From: Thalassoroseus pseudoceratinae
GTDB lineage: Bacteria > Planctomycetota > Planctomycetia > Planctomycetales > Planctomycetaceae
DNA length: 64,000 nt
Assembly (NCBI RefSeq): GCF_011634775.1
Contig: NZ_JAALXT010000004.1
Coordinates: forward strand, 186,001 to 250,000
Direction: 5' to 3'
The notes beneath the pieces were generated by a model, which was not told the DNA's origin, searched no databases, and saw nothing but the letters and a program-made list of their open reading frames with translations. Of this stretch, positions 19,320 through 26,916 are shown piece by piece (position 1 is the stretch's first letter; every line of letters begins with the position of its first letter). The position numbers and the translations under genes were made by a program.

Positions 19320-19424
19320 TGTCAGGCGCGAGGCGCTGTCGGAACACAGTGGAGCGTCAACTCAAGAATTTAGGGTTGGGTGCCATTGGCTTTGCCAGTG
19401 GCACCCGAACTTTCACGCCTGACA
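19320..19424. repeat. Nested inverted repeats between convergent genes (REP-like)
   Basis: Outer arms 19320-19328 and 19416-19424 are a perfect 9-base inverted repeat. Inside, 19378-19385 pairs with 19399-19406 (GGGTGCCA/TGGCACCC) and 19387-19390 with 19394-19397. The element fills the 120-base gap between the ThuA gene and the prenyltransferase and may act as a two-way terminator. The GGGTGCCA-type core looks to me like palindromes scattered through planctomycete genomes, but I cannot count copies here. Confidence 0.55.
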
Positions 19425-19437
19425 GACCAGTCGGTTC

Positions 19438-20301
19438 TCAAGCGATGAGGACATCGATCAGTCCCAACACGAACAAACCAATTGAGATAATCGCATTGAT
19501 TTGGAAAAACGCGAGTCCCACGCGGCTGAGATCGTTGGGTCTTACGATGGCATGTTCGTAGGCCAGCAGGATAGAAACTCCGACCACTCCCGCGAAGAAC
19601 ACCCATCCCAATTCCGCGACCCACCACAAGCCGAACAGGCAAGCAATGGTCAGCAAATGGCTGATGAACGCCACTCGCAAGGCTGATTTCGTACCGAGTT
19701 TTGCCGGCACGCTGAACAATCCGCGATCGCGGTCGAAAGATTCATCCTGGCAGGCGTAGATGATGTCAAACCCGCCGACCCAGAAGAAAATCACGGCCGC
19801 GAGCAGGACTGGCGTCCAAGCGACTTCCCCAGTGAGTGCGATCCAAGCGGCGATCGGCGAGAGCATCAGAGCCGCTGCCAACCAATAGTGACACCACATC
19901 GTGAACCGTTTGGCGTACGAGTAGCCGAGCAGAAACAACAGCACCGGCACAGACAGAAATAACGGCCATCGATTCGGCAGGAACAGCAGCGTCGAAACGA
20001 TGAACCCGGCCGATGTGAAGATGACAAATAGCGTCACCGCACGGACCGAGAGAGTCCCAGCAGGTAAATGACGACCGGCGGTCCGGGCGTTATCGGCGTC
20101 GATTTTTCGATCCACCAACCGATTGAACGCCATCGCAGCCGAGCGGGCGAAAACCATGCATAGCAGGATGCCGAGGAGATCTTGCCAGCGGAACGGCACC
20201 GTCCGCCAAGCCAACACCGCTGCCAACAACGCGAATGGCAACGCGAAAACCGTGTGACTGAATCGAATCAAAGAAAAAAATTGGCTAATGCGATTCCACA
20301 T
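19438..20301 (-). CDS. UbiA-family polyprenyltransferase (MqnP-like)
   Basis: 287 residues, ATG at 20301, with about eight hydrophobic membrane helices. The first aspartate motif is 'NRLVDRKIDADNARTAGR' and the second 'DIIYACQDESFDRD', the pattern of the UbiA-like branch often annotated as 4-hydroxybenzoate prenyltransferase but in menaquinone-only bacteria assigned to MqnP of the futalosine pathway. It attaches a polyprenyl chain to an aromatic acid at the inner membrane for quinone synthesis. Planctomycetes generally use menaquinone, so MqnP is the more likely role (family knowledge, not shown here). It runs opposite to both neighbours and no other quinone genes are in the window. Confidence 0.9.
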   Translation of the reverse strand: MWNRISQFFSLIRFSHTVFALPFALLAAVLAWRTVPFRWQDLLGILLCMVFARSAAMAFNRLVDRKIDADNARTAGRHLPAGTLSVRAVTLFVIFTSAGFIVSTLLFLPNRWPLFLSVPVLLFLLGYSYAKRFTMWCHYWLAAALMLSPIAAWIALTGEVAWTPVLLAAVIFFWVGGFDIIYACQDESFDRDRGLFSVPAKLGTKSALRVAFISHLLTIACLFGLWWVAELGWVFFAGVVGVSILLAYEHAIVRPNDLSRVGLAFFQINAIISIGLFVLGLIDVLIA

Positions 20302-20438
20302 CCGCGGGGCGTCCTGAAGGAGTCAAACCGAGTCCGCCGTATTCTAGCTTCACCGCAACGAATCGCCATGCCTGAAGAAACAAGTCGGGTTTGGTCGATG
20401 AAAGAATCAACGAAGTTGCAAAACGCGGGGGAGCACCA

Positions 20439-20693
20439 ATGGGTACGTCAAAAGATGTCAACGCAAGACGGCTAATGGGATTGCCGGTCACAATCTCGGT
20501 TCGGCTCGCCGAGCGGCAAGTGGAACTTAAGCAAATGTTGAGTCTGTCACCAGGATCGCTACTGACTTTCGACAAATCCTGCGACGACCTGCTTGATCTG
20601 TACGTCAACAACCAACTGTACGGGCGTGGTGAAGCAGTCAAGATTGGTGAGAAGTTCGGATTGAAGATCAACAAAATCGGCGACACGTTGTAG
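20439..20693 (+). CDS. FliN/SpoA-domain protein
   Basis: An 84-residue protein made almost entirely of one SpoA (FliM/FliN C-terminal) domain: 'GLPVTISVRLAERQVELKQM', then 'LSPGSLLTFDKS', 'LDLYVNNQLYGRGEAVKIGE' and 'FGLKINKIG'. The ATG at 20439 has GGGGGAG 5 bases upstream and is preferred to a TTG 48 bases earlier. FliN forms the flagellar C-ring, while SpoA domains also occur in type III secretion (YscQ/SpaO). No other flagellar or type III gene is nearby. The next gene, 165 bases on, encodes a DotU/TssL-like protein, so this may belong to a secretion-like or envelope complex rather than a flagellum. Confidence 0.85.
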   Translation: MGTSKDVNARRLMGLPVTISVRLAERQVELKQMLSLSPGSLLTFDKSCDDLLDLYVNNQLYGRGEAVKIGEKFGLKINKIGDTL

Positions 20694-20858
20694 TTCTGGT
20701 GGGCAGGGCTGGCGAATTGGCGACGATGGGAAAACACGTCAAGTTTCAGCAGACGGTGTAACCGGTCCCAATCGAAAAAAGGCCGAGTGGCCGCGGAATT
20801 CCGTTCGATCTATAACTTATCCAACCAAAGTCGTTCGCAAGCCGAGAGAACAGACTCT

Positions 20859-21668
20859 ATGCGGAATCCGCTGAAAGAGCGAGTCATTCGTGTCATGCTG
20901 TCAGTCGTTGACAGCCTGGAATCCCTGAACGAAGAATCGCTGCAAGCGAAGGACGTGCGTCCGCAAATTCACCATCTCCTCTCGAAATGGCCTGATTCTC
21001 CGAACGGTAGCGAAGAAGAACTGACGCGAGCGGCATTGGTCTACTGGATCGACGATTTGCTCAGTCACGCGGATTGGCCCGGAGCGTCACAATGGCGGAG
21101 TGATCCGCTGGAACATGAAATTCTCGGCACCGGTCATGGAGCCTGGCGATTCTTCGCGTCCGCGGAAACTGCTCGCTATTTGGGGTATGTCAACGCCCTC
21201 GAAGTGTTCGCAGCCTGTACTCAACTGGGTTTCCGAGGCGTCTACCGAAAACGCGACTCACGACGTCAACTGCAAGCTCAACCGGCAGCGTTGGCACGGT
21301 CGACGATGTCGTGTACGTCCTCGGTGACGGGAAATTCCGAGACTCGTGAGCACGACGGAATTGCGACAAGCACACAGGTTGCCACTGCACCGGTTCAGAC
21401 AGTGGTTTCTTCGGATCCCGGTCAGGATGACGCTTCGTGTTACGAATGGCCGCCGAGAAAAAGTCGCGATGAAGTATTCGCGGAACTTCCGCCCACGATC
21501 GACACTTGGGCGGCCGCAGTGTTTCGTGAACTTCCCGGCGACGTCGATTTGGCGAACATCACTTTGCCGTCATCATGGAAATCCAGCCTCTTGGGCTTAC
21601 CCAAACTGCTCGTCACGCTCACCGCAATGATCGCAATTGTTGGAACACTCTGCTGCTTGGTTTGGTGA
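20859..21668 (+). CDS. DotU/TssL-like (type IV/VI secretion-type) tail-anchored protein
   Basis: 269 residues. Residues about 10-130 resemble the DotU/TssL cytoplasmic domain: 'RAALVYWIDDLLSHADWPGA' (the 'CAxxDE' region), 'LEHEILGTGHGAWRFF' and 'LEVFAACTQLGFRGVYRKR' (the 'LGFxGxYR' signature). A polar linker follows, then one C-terminal membrane helix (LLVTLTAMIAIVGTLCCLVW), the same topology as TssL. The ATG at 20859 is chosen; the frame is open from a GTG at 20787. In type VI systems TssL pairs with TssM (IcmF) in the inner membrane, but no TssM, sheath or ClpV gene is in the window, so either the rest is elsewhere or this family has another role. It is co-directional with the SpoA protein upstream and the 233-residue protein downstream. 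Confidence 0.78.
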   Translation: MRNPLKERVIRVMLSVVDSLESLNEESLQAKDVRPQIHHLLSKWPDSPNGSEEELTRAALVYWIDDLLSHADWPGASQWRSDPLEHEILGTGHGAWRFFASAETARYLGYVNALEVFAACTQLGFRGVYRKRDSRRQLQAQPAALARSTMSCTSSVTGNSETREHDGIATSTQVATAPVQTVVSSDPGQDDASCYEWPPRKSRDEVFAELPPTIDTWAAAVFRELPGDVDLANITLPSSWKSSLLGLPKLLVTLTAMIAIVGTLCCLVW

Positions 21669-21810
21669 CATCAACACGAGACCAGTGCCCACTCCAACAA
21701 AACCTCCCAAACTGCCAATCCGGCAAAGTCGAGAAAATCCTCAAGATCGGCCCATTCGCGGTCGATGTTAACGATATGTGTAGGCCCGTGCGGATCGGTG
21801 GGAGCCAGTT

Positions 21811-22512
21811 ATGCCGCGATTTTTGAAGACCATTTTCACGCAAATTGTCCAACTATGCGTGTGGTCCGCTCGTCAAATTTGGCGTGGAGCAACCGAGCTG
21901 ACGCGTTTCGTCGGTGTTGTGCTGCGTGAAGTCGGCGGTCGGGCGTGGCAACACCCTCGGACAACCGGCGTGGTATTGGGATTGGGCGTCACAGGCACAT
22001 TCTGTCAGCTGATGTTCTCTGAAACTTGGTTTCCCGCAGCCGCCGATGTGTCCTCATCGCAAGAACAATCTACCGAGAAAATGACTGGCATGGACGGACA
22101 ACTGATTTCCGTCTTGCCAGATGTCGAGCCAGCGAAAATCGAAACCGACTTTCCGATGACCGCTTTGGTGCCGAACAAAGTGACTCCCCCCGAGTTACCG
22201 GAATTTGAACCGATCTTGCCCGTTGCGTCTTCGGAGGCGACAGCCACCGCAGCACAACTGGCATCGCAACAGAATGAAGCGCCGGTGACGACTGGTTCGC
22301 AATTTGGGACACCTCCGTGGTCCGAGCAATCAATTCCTGACTATCAGCCCAACGGACGACAATCGGTGGCTAAAACTGCGACTTCCGCAGCGAATGCCCC
22401 AGCGGCTTGGTTGACGGGAACCATCGAAGACGGTCACTCAAAATCGCCGGCAGTTCCCGCGACTCGAATCGCCGGTCCGTGGGGTGGTCCTCGGATGCCA
22501 CAACGAAATTAG
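21811..22512 (+). CDS. Unknown single-pass membrane protein, proline-rich
   Basis: 233 residues from ATG 21811 (ribosome site GGGAGCC 6-8 bases upstream). About 50 basic/amphipathic residues come first, then a moderately hydrophobic stretch (TTGVVLGLGVTGTFCQLMF) near residues 50-70, then a long polar, Pro/Ala/Thr-rich region with no fold I recognise. It lies between the DotU/TssL-like gene and the ExeA-like ATPase, all in one direction with gaps of 60-140 bases, so it may be a linker or anchor component of the same complex. I do not recognise the family. Confidence 0.7.
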   Translation: MPRFLKTIFTQIVQLCVWSARQIWRGATELTRFVGVVLREVGGRAWQHPRTTGVVLGLGVTGTFCQLMFSETWFPAAADVSSSQEQSTEKMTGMDGQLISVLPDVEPAKIETDFPMTALVPNKVTPPELPEFEPILPVASSEATATAAQLASQQNEAPVTTGSQFGTPPWSEQSIPDYQPNGRQSVAKTATSAANAPAAWLTGTIEDGHSKSPAVPATRIAGPWGGPRMPQRN

Positions 22513-22573
22513 ATATCCGCCCGATTTCCACGAATATCTGCAGACTTCAAACACGCGAAATGAGATGTGAGAC

Positions 22574-23413
22574 ATGTACGAAGCACATTGGGGTTTGAAG
22601 CAACGGCCATTTGAAAACAACACCGCTGGGGACTTCTACTTCCGCAGCGAAACGCACCGGGCGGCTGCGCTGAAGGTGCGATATGCGATCGATGGCCGAC
22701 TTGGTGCCGCACTGCTGTGTGGTGAAGTGGGCGTGGGCAAAACGTTCCTCTCACACATGGTTGCAGCGAAGGCAGCCGATGACGGAATTCTCTCGCTCCA
22801 CCTAACATACCCCCGGCTCACGCCAAACGAACTCATCGGCTGGGTTTACGCCGAATTGCGAGGACACGGGCCGATCGACACCATTCCCGGCACGTTCGAC
22901 GGCACACTCCGAGCGTTGGAAGCCCGGCTCAAACAGCTGACCAAAGAAGGGCAGCGGCCGGTCCTCTTCGTCGACGATGCCCACTTGGTGAACGATCCGG
23001 AACTTCTGCAAGCGTGGCATTTGCTCCTGAATTTCCAGCAACAAGAGGACATCGACTTCACGTTGGTCCTTGTCGGTGAACCATCGTTGCTACCGCAGAT
23101 CCGTCGCTGCCGACCGCTCGCCGAGCGTATCGGAGTGACCGCCTTGGTGCGACCACTCGACCAGGCGGAAACTGCGGAATACATTCAGCACCGCCTAGAA
23201 ACCGCCGGACGCACTGAAGACGATGATCTTCCGTTGGTGTTCTCTGACGATGCCATCATGACGATCTTCGAACGATCCGGAGGGATTCCTCGCCGCATCA
23301 ATCGTCTTTGCGACCTCGCTTTGCTAGTTGGCTACGCGGAACGTCTCACGACGTTGACCGGCACCGAAATCGAAGGCGTCGCGCAGGAACTCACGCTCGG
23401 TATCGCCGCTTAA
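22574..23413 (+). CDS. ExeA/GspA-like AAA ATPase
   Basis: 279 residues, ATG 22574 with GAGATGTGAG just upstream. The N-terminus 'MYEAHWGLKQRPFEN' is the ExeA-type signature. Walker A 'GEVGVGKT' spans residues 50-57, Walker B is 'PVLFVDDAH', and a sensor-2-like 'GGIPRRINRLCDLALL' closes the domain. ExeA (GspA) of Aeromonas helps assemble the type II secretin through the peptidoglycan, while related AAA proteins also serve Tn7-like transposition (TniB/TnsC). Without a peptidoglycan-binding domain or a transposase beside it, an assembly or remodelling role for the neighbouring membrane proteins is most likely. A strong hairpin follows, so the cluster ends here. Confidence 0.88.
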   Translation: MYEAHWGLKQRPFENNTAGDFYFRSETHRAAALKVRYAIDGRLGAALLCGEVGVGKTFLSHMVAAKAADDGILSLHLTYPRLTPNELIGWVYAELRGHGPIDTIPGTFDGTLRALEARLKQLTKEGQRPVLFVDDAHLVNDPELLQAWHLLLNFQQQEDIDFTLVLVGEPSLLPQIRRCRPLAERIGVTALVRPLDQAETAEYIQHRLETAGRTEDDDLPLVFSDDAIMTIFERSGGIPRRINRLCDLALLVGYAERLTTLTGTEIEGVAQELTLGIAA

Positions 23414-23435
23414 CGTTCAACACATCCTAACGACT

Positions 23436-23465
23436 AAACATGCCCACTCCGTCGTGGGCATGTTT
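23436..23465. terminator. Bidirectional hairpin between convergent genes
   Basis: A perfect 12-base-pair stem (23436-23447 with 23454-23465, 6-base loop) lies between the stop of the ExeA-like gene and the stop of the left-running coiled-coil gene. The arms begin AAA and end TTT, so it can serve both strands. Confidence 0.78.
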
Positions 23466-23486
23466 CACGTTGGCGTTGACCAGAAC

Positions 23487-24002
23487 TCAGTCGTCATCGT
23501 CGCGACGTTTCTTCGCTCGCTTGAGCCGATCTTCTTCCTGCTTTCGCCGACGTTCGATCGTCTTGAGCTCCTGCTCCTGCTTGCGGACTCGCTTCTCGAT
23601 GTCTTCCAGCTTCTTCCGAGCCTCTTTCAATTTGTCGTCGGCTTTGGCTCGTTGCTCGAGTTCTTTCTTGGCTCGTTGTTCGATTTCCTTGCGGCGTCGT
23701 TCCTCTTCCTTCGTCAGCCGACGTTCGAGTTCATCCAGTTCCTTGTGAGACTTCTCGACGTCTTCCTGGTGGAACACCGAACCCGGCGTGTACGCACGGC
23801 AATTCTGGTATCCGCGGACCTCGTAACTTTGATCGAGGCTTCGAAACGAGTGAGCCACATCGGATAGCTCCTCGTTCACACTCGACGAGACCACCCCCAG
23901 CCCAACTGTTCCACCAACAACACCGACCGTGCCCAGCAGAACCGCTTCCGCGGACAACATGTAACCGCGTTCATCCCGCCACAATTCCAAAAACCAACTC
24001 AT
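23487..24002 (-). CDS. Coiled-coil protein with Flp-pilin-like N-terminus
   Basis: 171 residues from the ATG at 24002; an upstream extension to 24059 looks non-coding. The N-terminus 'MSWFLELWRDERGYMLSAEA' followed by a hydrophobic helix (VLLGTVGVVGGTVGLGVV) resembles the class of small Flp/Tad pilin-like or membrane-anchored proteins of planctomycetes. From about residue 80 to the end it is a continuous charged coiled coil rich in Glu, Lys and Arg, ending in 'KKRRDDDD'. I infer a membrane-anchored structural protein. It converges on the ExeA-like gene. Confidence 0.75.
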   Translation of the reverse strand: MSWFLELWRDERGYMLSAEAVLLGTVGVVGGTVGLGVVSSSVNEELSDVAHSFRSLDQSYEVRGYQNCRAYTPGSVFHQEDVEKSHKELDELERRLTKEEERRRKEIEQRAKKELEQRAKADDKLKEARKKLEDIEKRVRKQEQELKTIERRRKQEEDRLKRAKKRRDDDD

Positions 24003-24408
24003 GACGCATTCTCCACGCAAAAAAAACAGCGAGTTCCGTTGATTCACGAGAGACGGCACGAATCGACAAACAAATCAATTGATGCCAAAGGTTTTGAATC
24101 ATAACGCCACCACTCAAACGGCATCTCCAGTGGGAAACACCAAGGTTCGCGTTGTGACTACTGATCCAAATTCAAACGGATGAGAGAGCGTGCGTGGTCA
24201 GGGACTCACGACTTGTTGATCGAGTCTCAAAATATCACGACTGTCACAGACTGTAAAGATAGAAAACATAGAATGATTAGGAAAATTGACATTTCCATTC
24301 GAATCGGCAGAATCGGATCGCGTAACCTGAACTAGGCTCGACGGTTGCAACGATCGTCAATTGTATGAACACTGAACCAAATTCCGGCCCTTCAACGAGA
24401 CGATTTTT
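24003..24408. other. Intergenic region between divergent genes
   Basis: About 400 bases upstream of both the coiled-coil protein gene and moxR. It is A+T-rich around 24240-24300 and contains a TTGACA (24286-24291), but no acceptable -10 hexamer sits at the right distance. No gene or RNA is recognised. Confidence 0.5.
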
Positions 24409-25353
24409 ATGGCTCAGATAACGGCCACCGCGAAAAAGCTCATTTCAAATATCGAGACGGTCATCATCGGGAAACGTCCCGAGATCGTGCAGACGATTGT
24501 GTGCTACTTCTGCGAAGGACACATTCTGCTCGAAGACGTCCCCGGCGTCGCCAAGACGATGTTGGCTCGAGCGCTTGCGGCGAGTGTGGGCGGCGAGTTT
24601 CATCGCGTCCAATGCACACCCGATTTGTTGCCCACGGACATCACCGGGGCGAGCGTGTTCAATCCGAAAACGACGGAATTTGAATTTCGAGCCGGTCCGA
24701 TCTTCACGCAGATTCTGCTCGCTGATGAAATCAACCGAGCCACGCCACGAACACAGGCGGCTCTATTGGAAGCAATGGCCGAGCGGCGAGTGAGCGTCGA
24801 CGGTGTGACGCACAACCTCAAACCGCCGTTTCTTGTCATCGCCACGCAGAACCCGGTTGATCACGAGGGCACATTTCCGCTACCGGAAGCACAGTTGGAT
24901 CGCTTCCTCATGAGACTCTCGCTCGGTTACCCGTCCCGTGAGGCGGAAGGGCAAATGCTCGAACGGTTGCGTGAGAAACACCCGATTGATGCGGTGAAAA
25001 CTGTTGTCTCGAGTGCGGAAGTCGTAGCGTGCCAGCTGGCGGTGCGGGACGTGCATGTTGACGAGAAAGTCCGCGAGTACATTCTGGAAATCGTTCAACA
25101 AACCCGTGAGCATGACGATGTTGCTCTCGGCGGCAGCCCACGGGCGTCAATCGCGTTGTATCGGGCATCGCAGGCACTCGCCGGAATTCGCGGGCACGAT
25201 TTCGTCACCCCGGACGATGTCAAACGCATCGCCGCCCCGATTCTGGCCCATCGGTTATTGATCCGTCCGGAAAGTCGCCTGCGGAAAGTCACGCCGCACC
25301 ACGTGGTCGAACAAATTCTCAACGAAGTCGAAGTGCCGGTGCTGCGAGGTTAA
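24409..25353 (+). CDS. MoxR-family AAA ATPase
   Basis: 314 residues from ATG 24409. Walker A 'EDVPGVAKT', Walker B 'ILLADEINR', then 'ATPRTQAALLEAMAERRVSVDG', the sensor 1 'IATQNPVDHEGTFPLPEAQ' and the C-terminal lid are all intact. MoxR proteins are chaperone-like ATPases that assist insertion or maturation of metalloenzymes and usually sit next to DUF58 and VWA-domain genes. Here the only DUF58 gene in the window lies about 27 kb away (52070), so this copy has lost or never had the usual operon. A hairpin follows the stop. Confidence 0.95.
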   Translation: MAQITATAKKLISNIETVIIGKRPEIVQTIVCYFCEGHILLEDVPGVAKTMLARALAASVGGEFHRVQCTPDLLPTDITGASVFNPKTTEFEFRAGPIFTQILLADEINRATPRTQAALLEAMAERRVSVDGVTHNLKPPFLVIATQNPVDHEGTFPLPEAQLDRFLMRLSLGYPSREAEGQMLERLREKHPIDAVKTVVSSAEVVACQLAVRDVHVDEKVREYILEIVQQTREHDDVALGGSPRASIALYRASQALAGIRGHDFVTPDDVKRIAAPILAHRLLIRPESRLRKVTPHHVVEQILNEVEVPVLRG

Positions 25354-25366
25354 TTTATCCGAAGAC

Positions 25367-25398
25367 CAGAACCGGACTCATGCTCCAATCCGGTTCTG
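25367..25398. terminator. Hairpin between moxR and the PQQ-propeller gene
   Basis: A 10-base-pair perfect stem (25367-25376 with 25389-25398) with a 12-base loop, 14 bases past the moxR stop and 19 bases before the stop of the convergent gene. There is only a short T run, so termination strength is uncertain. Confidence 0.62.
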
Positions 25399-25416
25399 AC
25401 CTTTGTCGAAGACTCA

Positions 25417-26742
25417 TCACTTGCCCAATGAGACGCAGACAATTTCTTTGTCGTTGCGAGCGTAGACCGATTGGTTCGCGAACGCGGGGTGCACCCAGAC
25501 GACATCGCGACCGAAGGCGTTGCTGGTGGGGTCGATGATGTGCGTGCGGCTGAGTTCTTCGTATTTCTCTGGTGTCAGTTTCGCGAAGATCAGATCGCCG
25601 GTTTCACTGAAAAGAACGAATCGATCCGACGGTTCGTGATACACGATGAATGCGGTTCCGTGTCCCGCCCGACGATCGCCCGTGGTCGGTTTGTAGGTTT
25701 CCCACAATCGTTTGCCGTCTTCGAGATTGACCGCGCGCAACGCTCCCGGTCGGCAATCGCAACCGTACATCGTGCCATCTTGAATGAACGGCGTACTGTT
25801 GGCGGCGTACAGACCGGTCTTAGCTTCACCTCGCCAAACGACTTCGGCGGCGGGTTTGTCCGAGTCGAGTTTCATCAACGCCCCAATGTTGCCGATGCCG
25901 CTAGCAAACAGACAATCGCCCGATTTCTGCGGTGCCATAATCGACATGGCATAGTCCGGTTTGAGCGGAATCTTCCAATAGAGTTCACCATTCTTCGGAT
26001 TAAGGCTGTTGATTTTGTCAGCGTCCCAAATCAGCAGTTGCTCGGTTCCTGCCGCTTCGATGACCGTCGGCGGAGCATAACCGATCTCACTCGCCGAGAG
26101 TGTTCGCCATTGCTCCTGCCCCGTTTTTTTGTCAAACGCGACCGCGACACTTCCCTCACCACCGACGAGACAAATCAACGAATCACCGTACACGAGCGGA
26201 TGCGAAGAGTATCCCCAATAGGGTGCTTCGGCGTTGTAATCTTCGGTGAACGATTTCGACCACACGACCGAACCATCTTTGACATTCAGGCAGAACAGGT
26301 TTCCTTCGGCTCCCAGCGTGTAAACGTGATCGCCGTCGACGGTCGGTGTGCATCGAGGACCGTTGCCATAGGAGATTTCATAGGGGCAATTGTAGGCGTG
26401 TTCCCAGAGTTGTTTGCCGGTTTTTGCGTCGAGACACAATACCCGTTCCTGTCCGGTCAATTTGTCTGCCACGCCGGGGTTGAATACGACATTTCCGGAG
26501 TCTTTCTGGTAGTCCATCACAAAGACTTTGCCATCAGCAACTGCCGGTCCGGCGTATCCGCCACCGATTTCCACTCGCCACTCCGGCTTGGCGGGTTCTT
26601 TGGGCAGAGATTCAACAATACCACTCTCTCGCCAAACGCCGTCCCGCTCCACGCCTCGCCATTGCGGCCAATCATCAGCATGGGTTGGTTCGCTGGTGAA
26701 ACTCAGTGACAGCACGCTCAAGACAGTTAACCATCGAAGCAT
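25417..26742 (-). CDS. Exported PQQ-like beta-propeller protein
   Basis: 441 residues from the ATG at 26742, which begins a signal peptide (MLRWLTVLSVLSLSFTSEP); an ATG at 26778 is the alternative. The mature protein opens 'DDWPQWRGVERDGVWRE', the standard start of planctomycete PQQ_2-type propellers, and shows repeats such as 'ERVLCLDAKTGKQLWEHAY' and 'NLFCLNVKDGSVVWSK'. These proteins are predicted periplasmic; some are true quinoprotein dehydrogenases and many are of unknown function. No haem or catalytic Asp/Asn signature of alcohol dehydrogenases stands out. It converges on moxR and is followed on its 5' side by the AAA ATPase gene in the same direction, 175 bases away. Confidence 0.9.
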   Translation of the reverse strand: MLRWLTVLSVLSLSFTSEPTHADDWPQWRGVERDGVWRESGIVESLPKEPAKPEWRVEIGGGYAGPAVADGKVFVMDYQKDSGNVVFNPGVADKLTGQERVLCLDAKTGKQLWEHAYNCPYEISYGNGPRCTPTVDGDHVYTLGAEGNLFCLNVKDGSVVWSKSFTEDYNAEAPYWGYSSHPLVYGDSLICLVGGEGSVAVAFDKKTGQEQWRTLSASEIGYAPPTVIEAAGTEQLLIWDADKINSLNPKNGELYWKIPLKPDYAMSIMAPQKSGDCLFASGIGNIGALMKLDSDKPAAEVVWRGEAKTGLYAANSTPFIQDGTMYGCDCRPGALRAVNLEDGKRLWETYKPTTGDRRAGHGTAFIVYHEPSDRFVLFSETGDLIFAKLTPEKYEELSRTHIIDPTSNAFGRDVVWVHPAFANQSVYARNDKEIVCVSLGK

Positions 26743-26916
26743 TCGTTCATACCTTGCGAGAATTGGAGGGATCGACATTGAGGGTATTCTATTCCGTAGC
26801 GTGTCGCGTTCAATGGGTGCCGCGGCTCTGTAAGTCGCGCAGAGCGATGGTCCCGGAATCAGCACGGCTCACGTCTTATGTCGATGCAATTTCCTAGCTG
26901 CACACACCCGGCGATT

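Noticed and set aside
24286-24314. Sigma-70 promoter for moxR
   Set aside because: TTGACA is present but the hexamer 17 bases later matches TATAAT poorly.
25471-26709. 412-codon open frame opposite the PQQ-propeller gene
   Set aside because: Antisense shadow; the minus-strand protein is clearly real.
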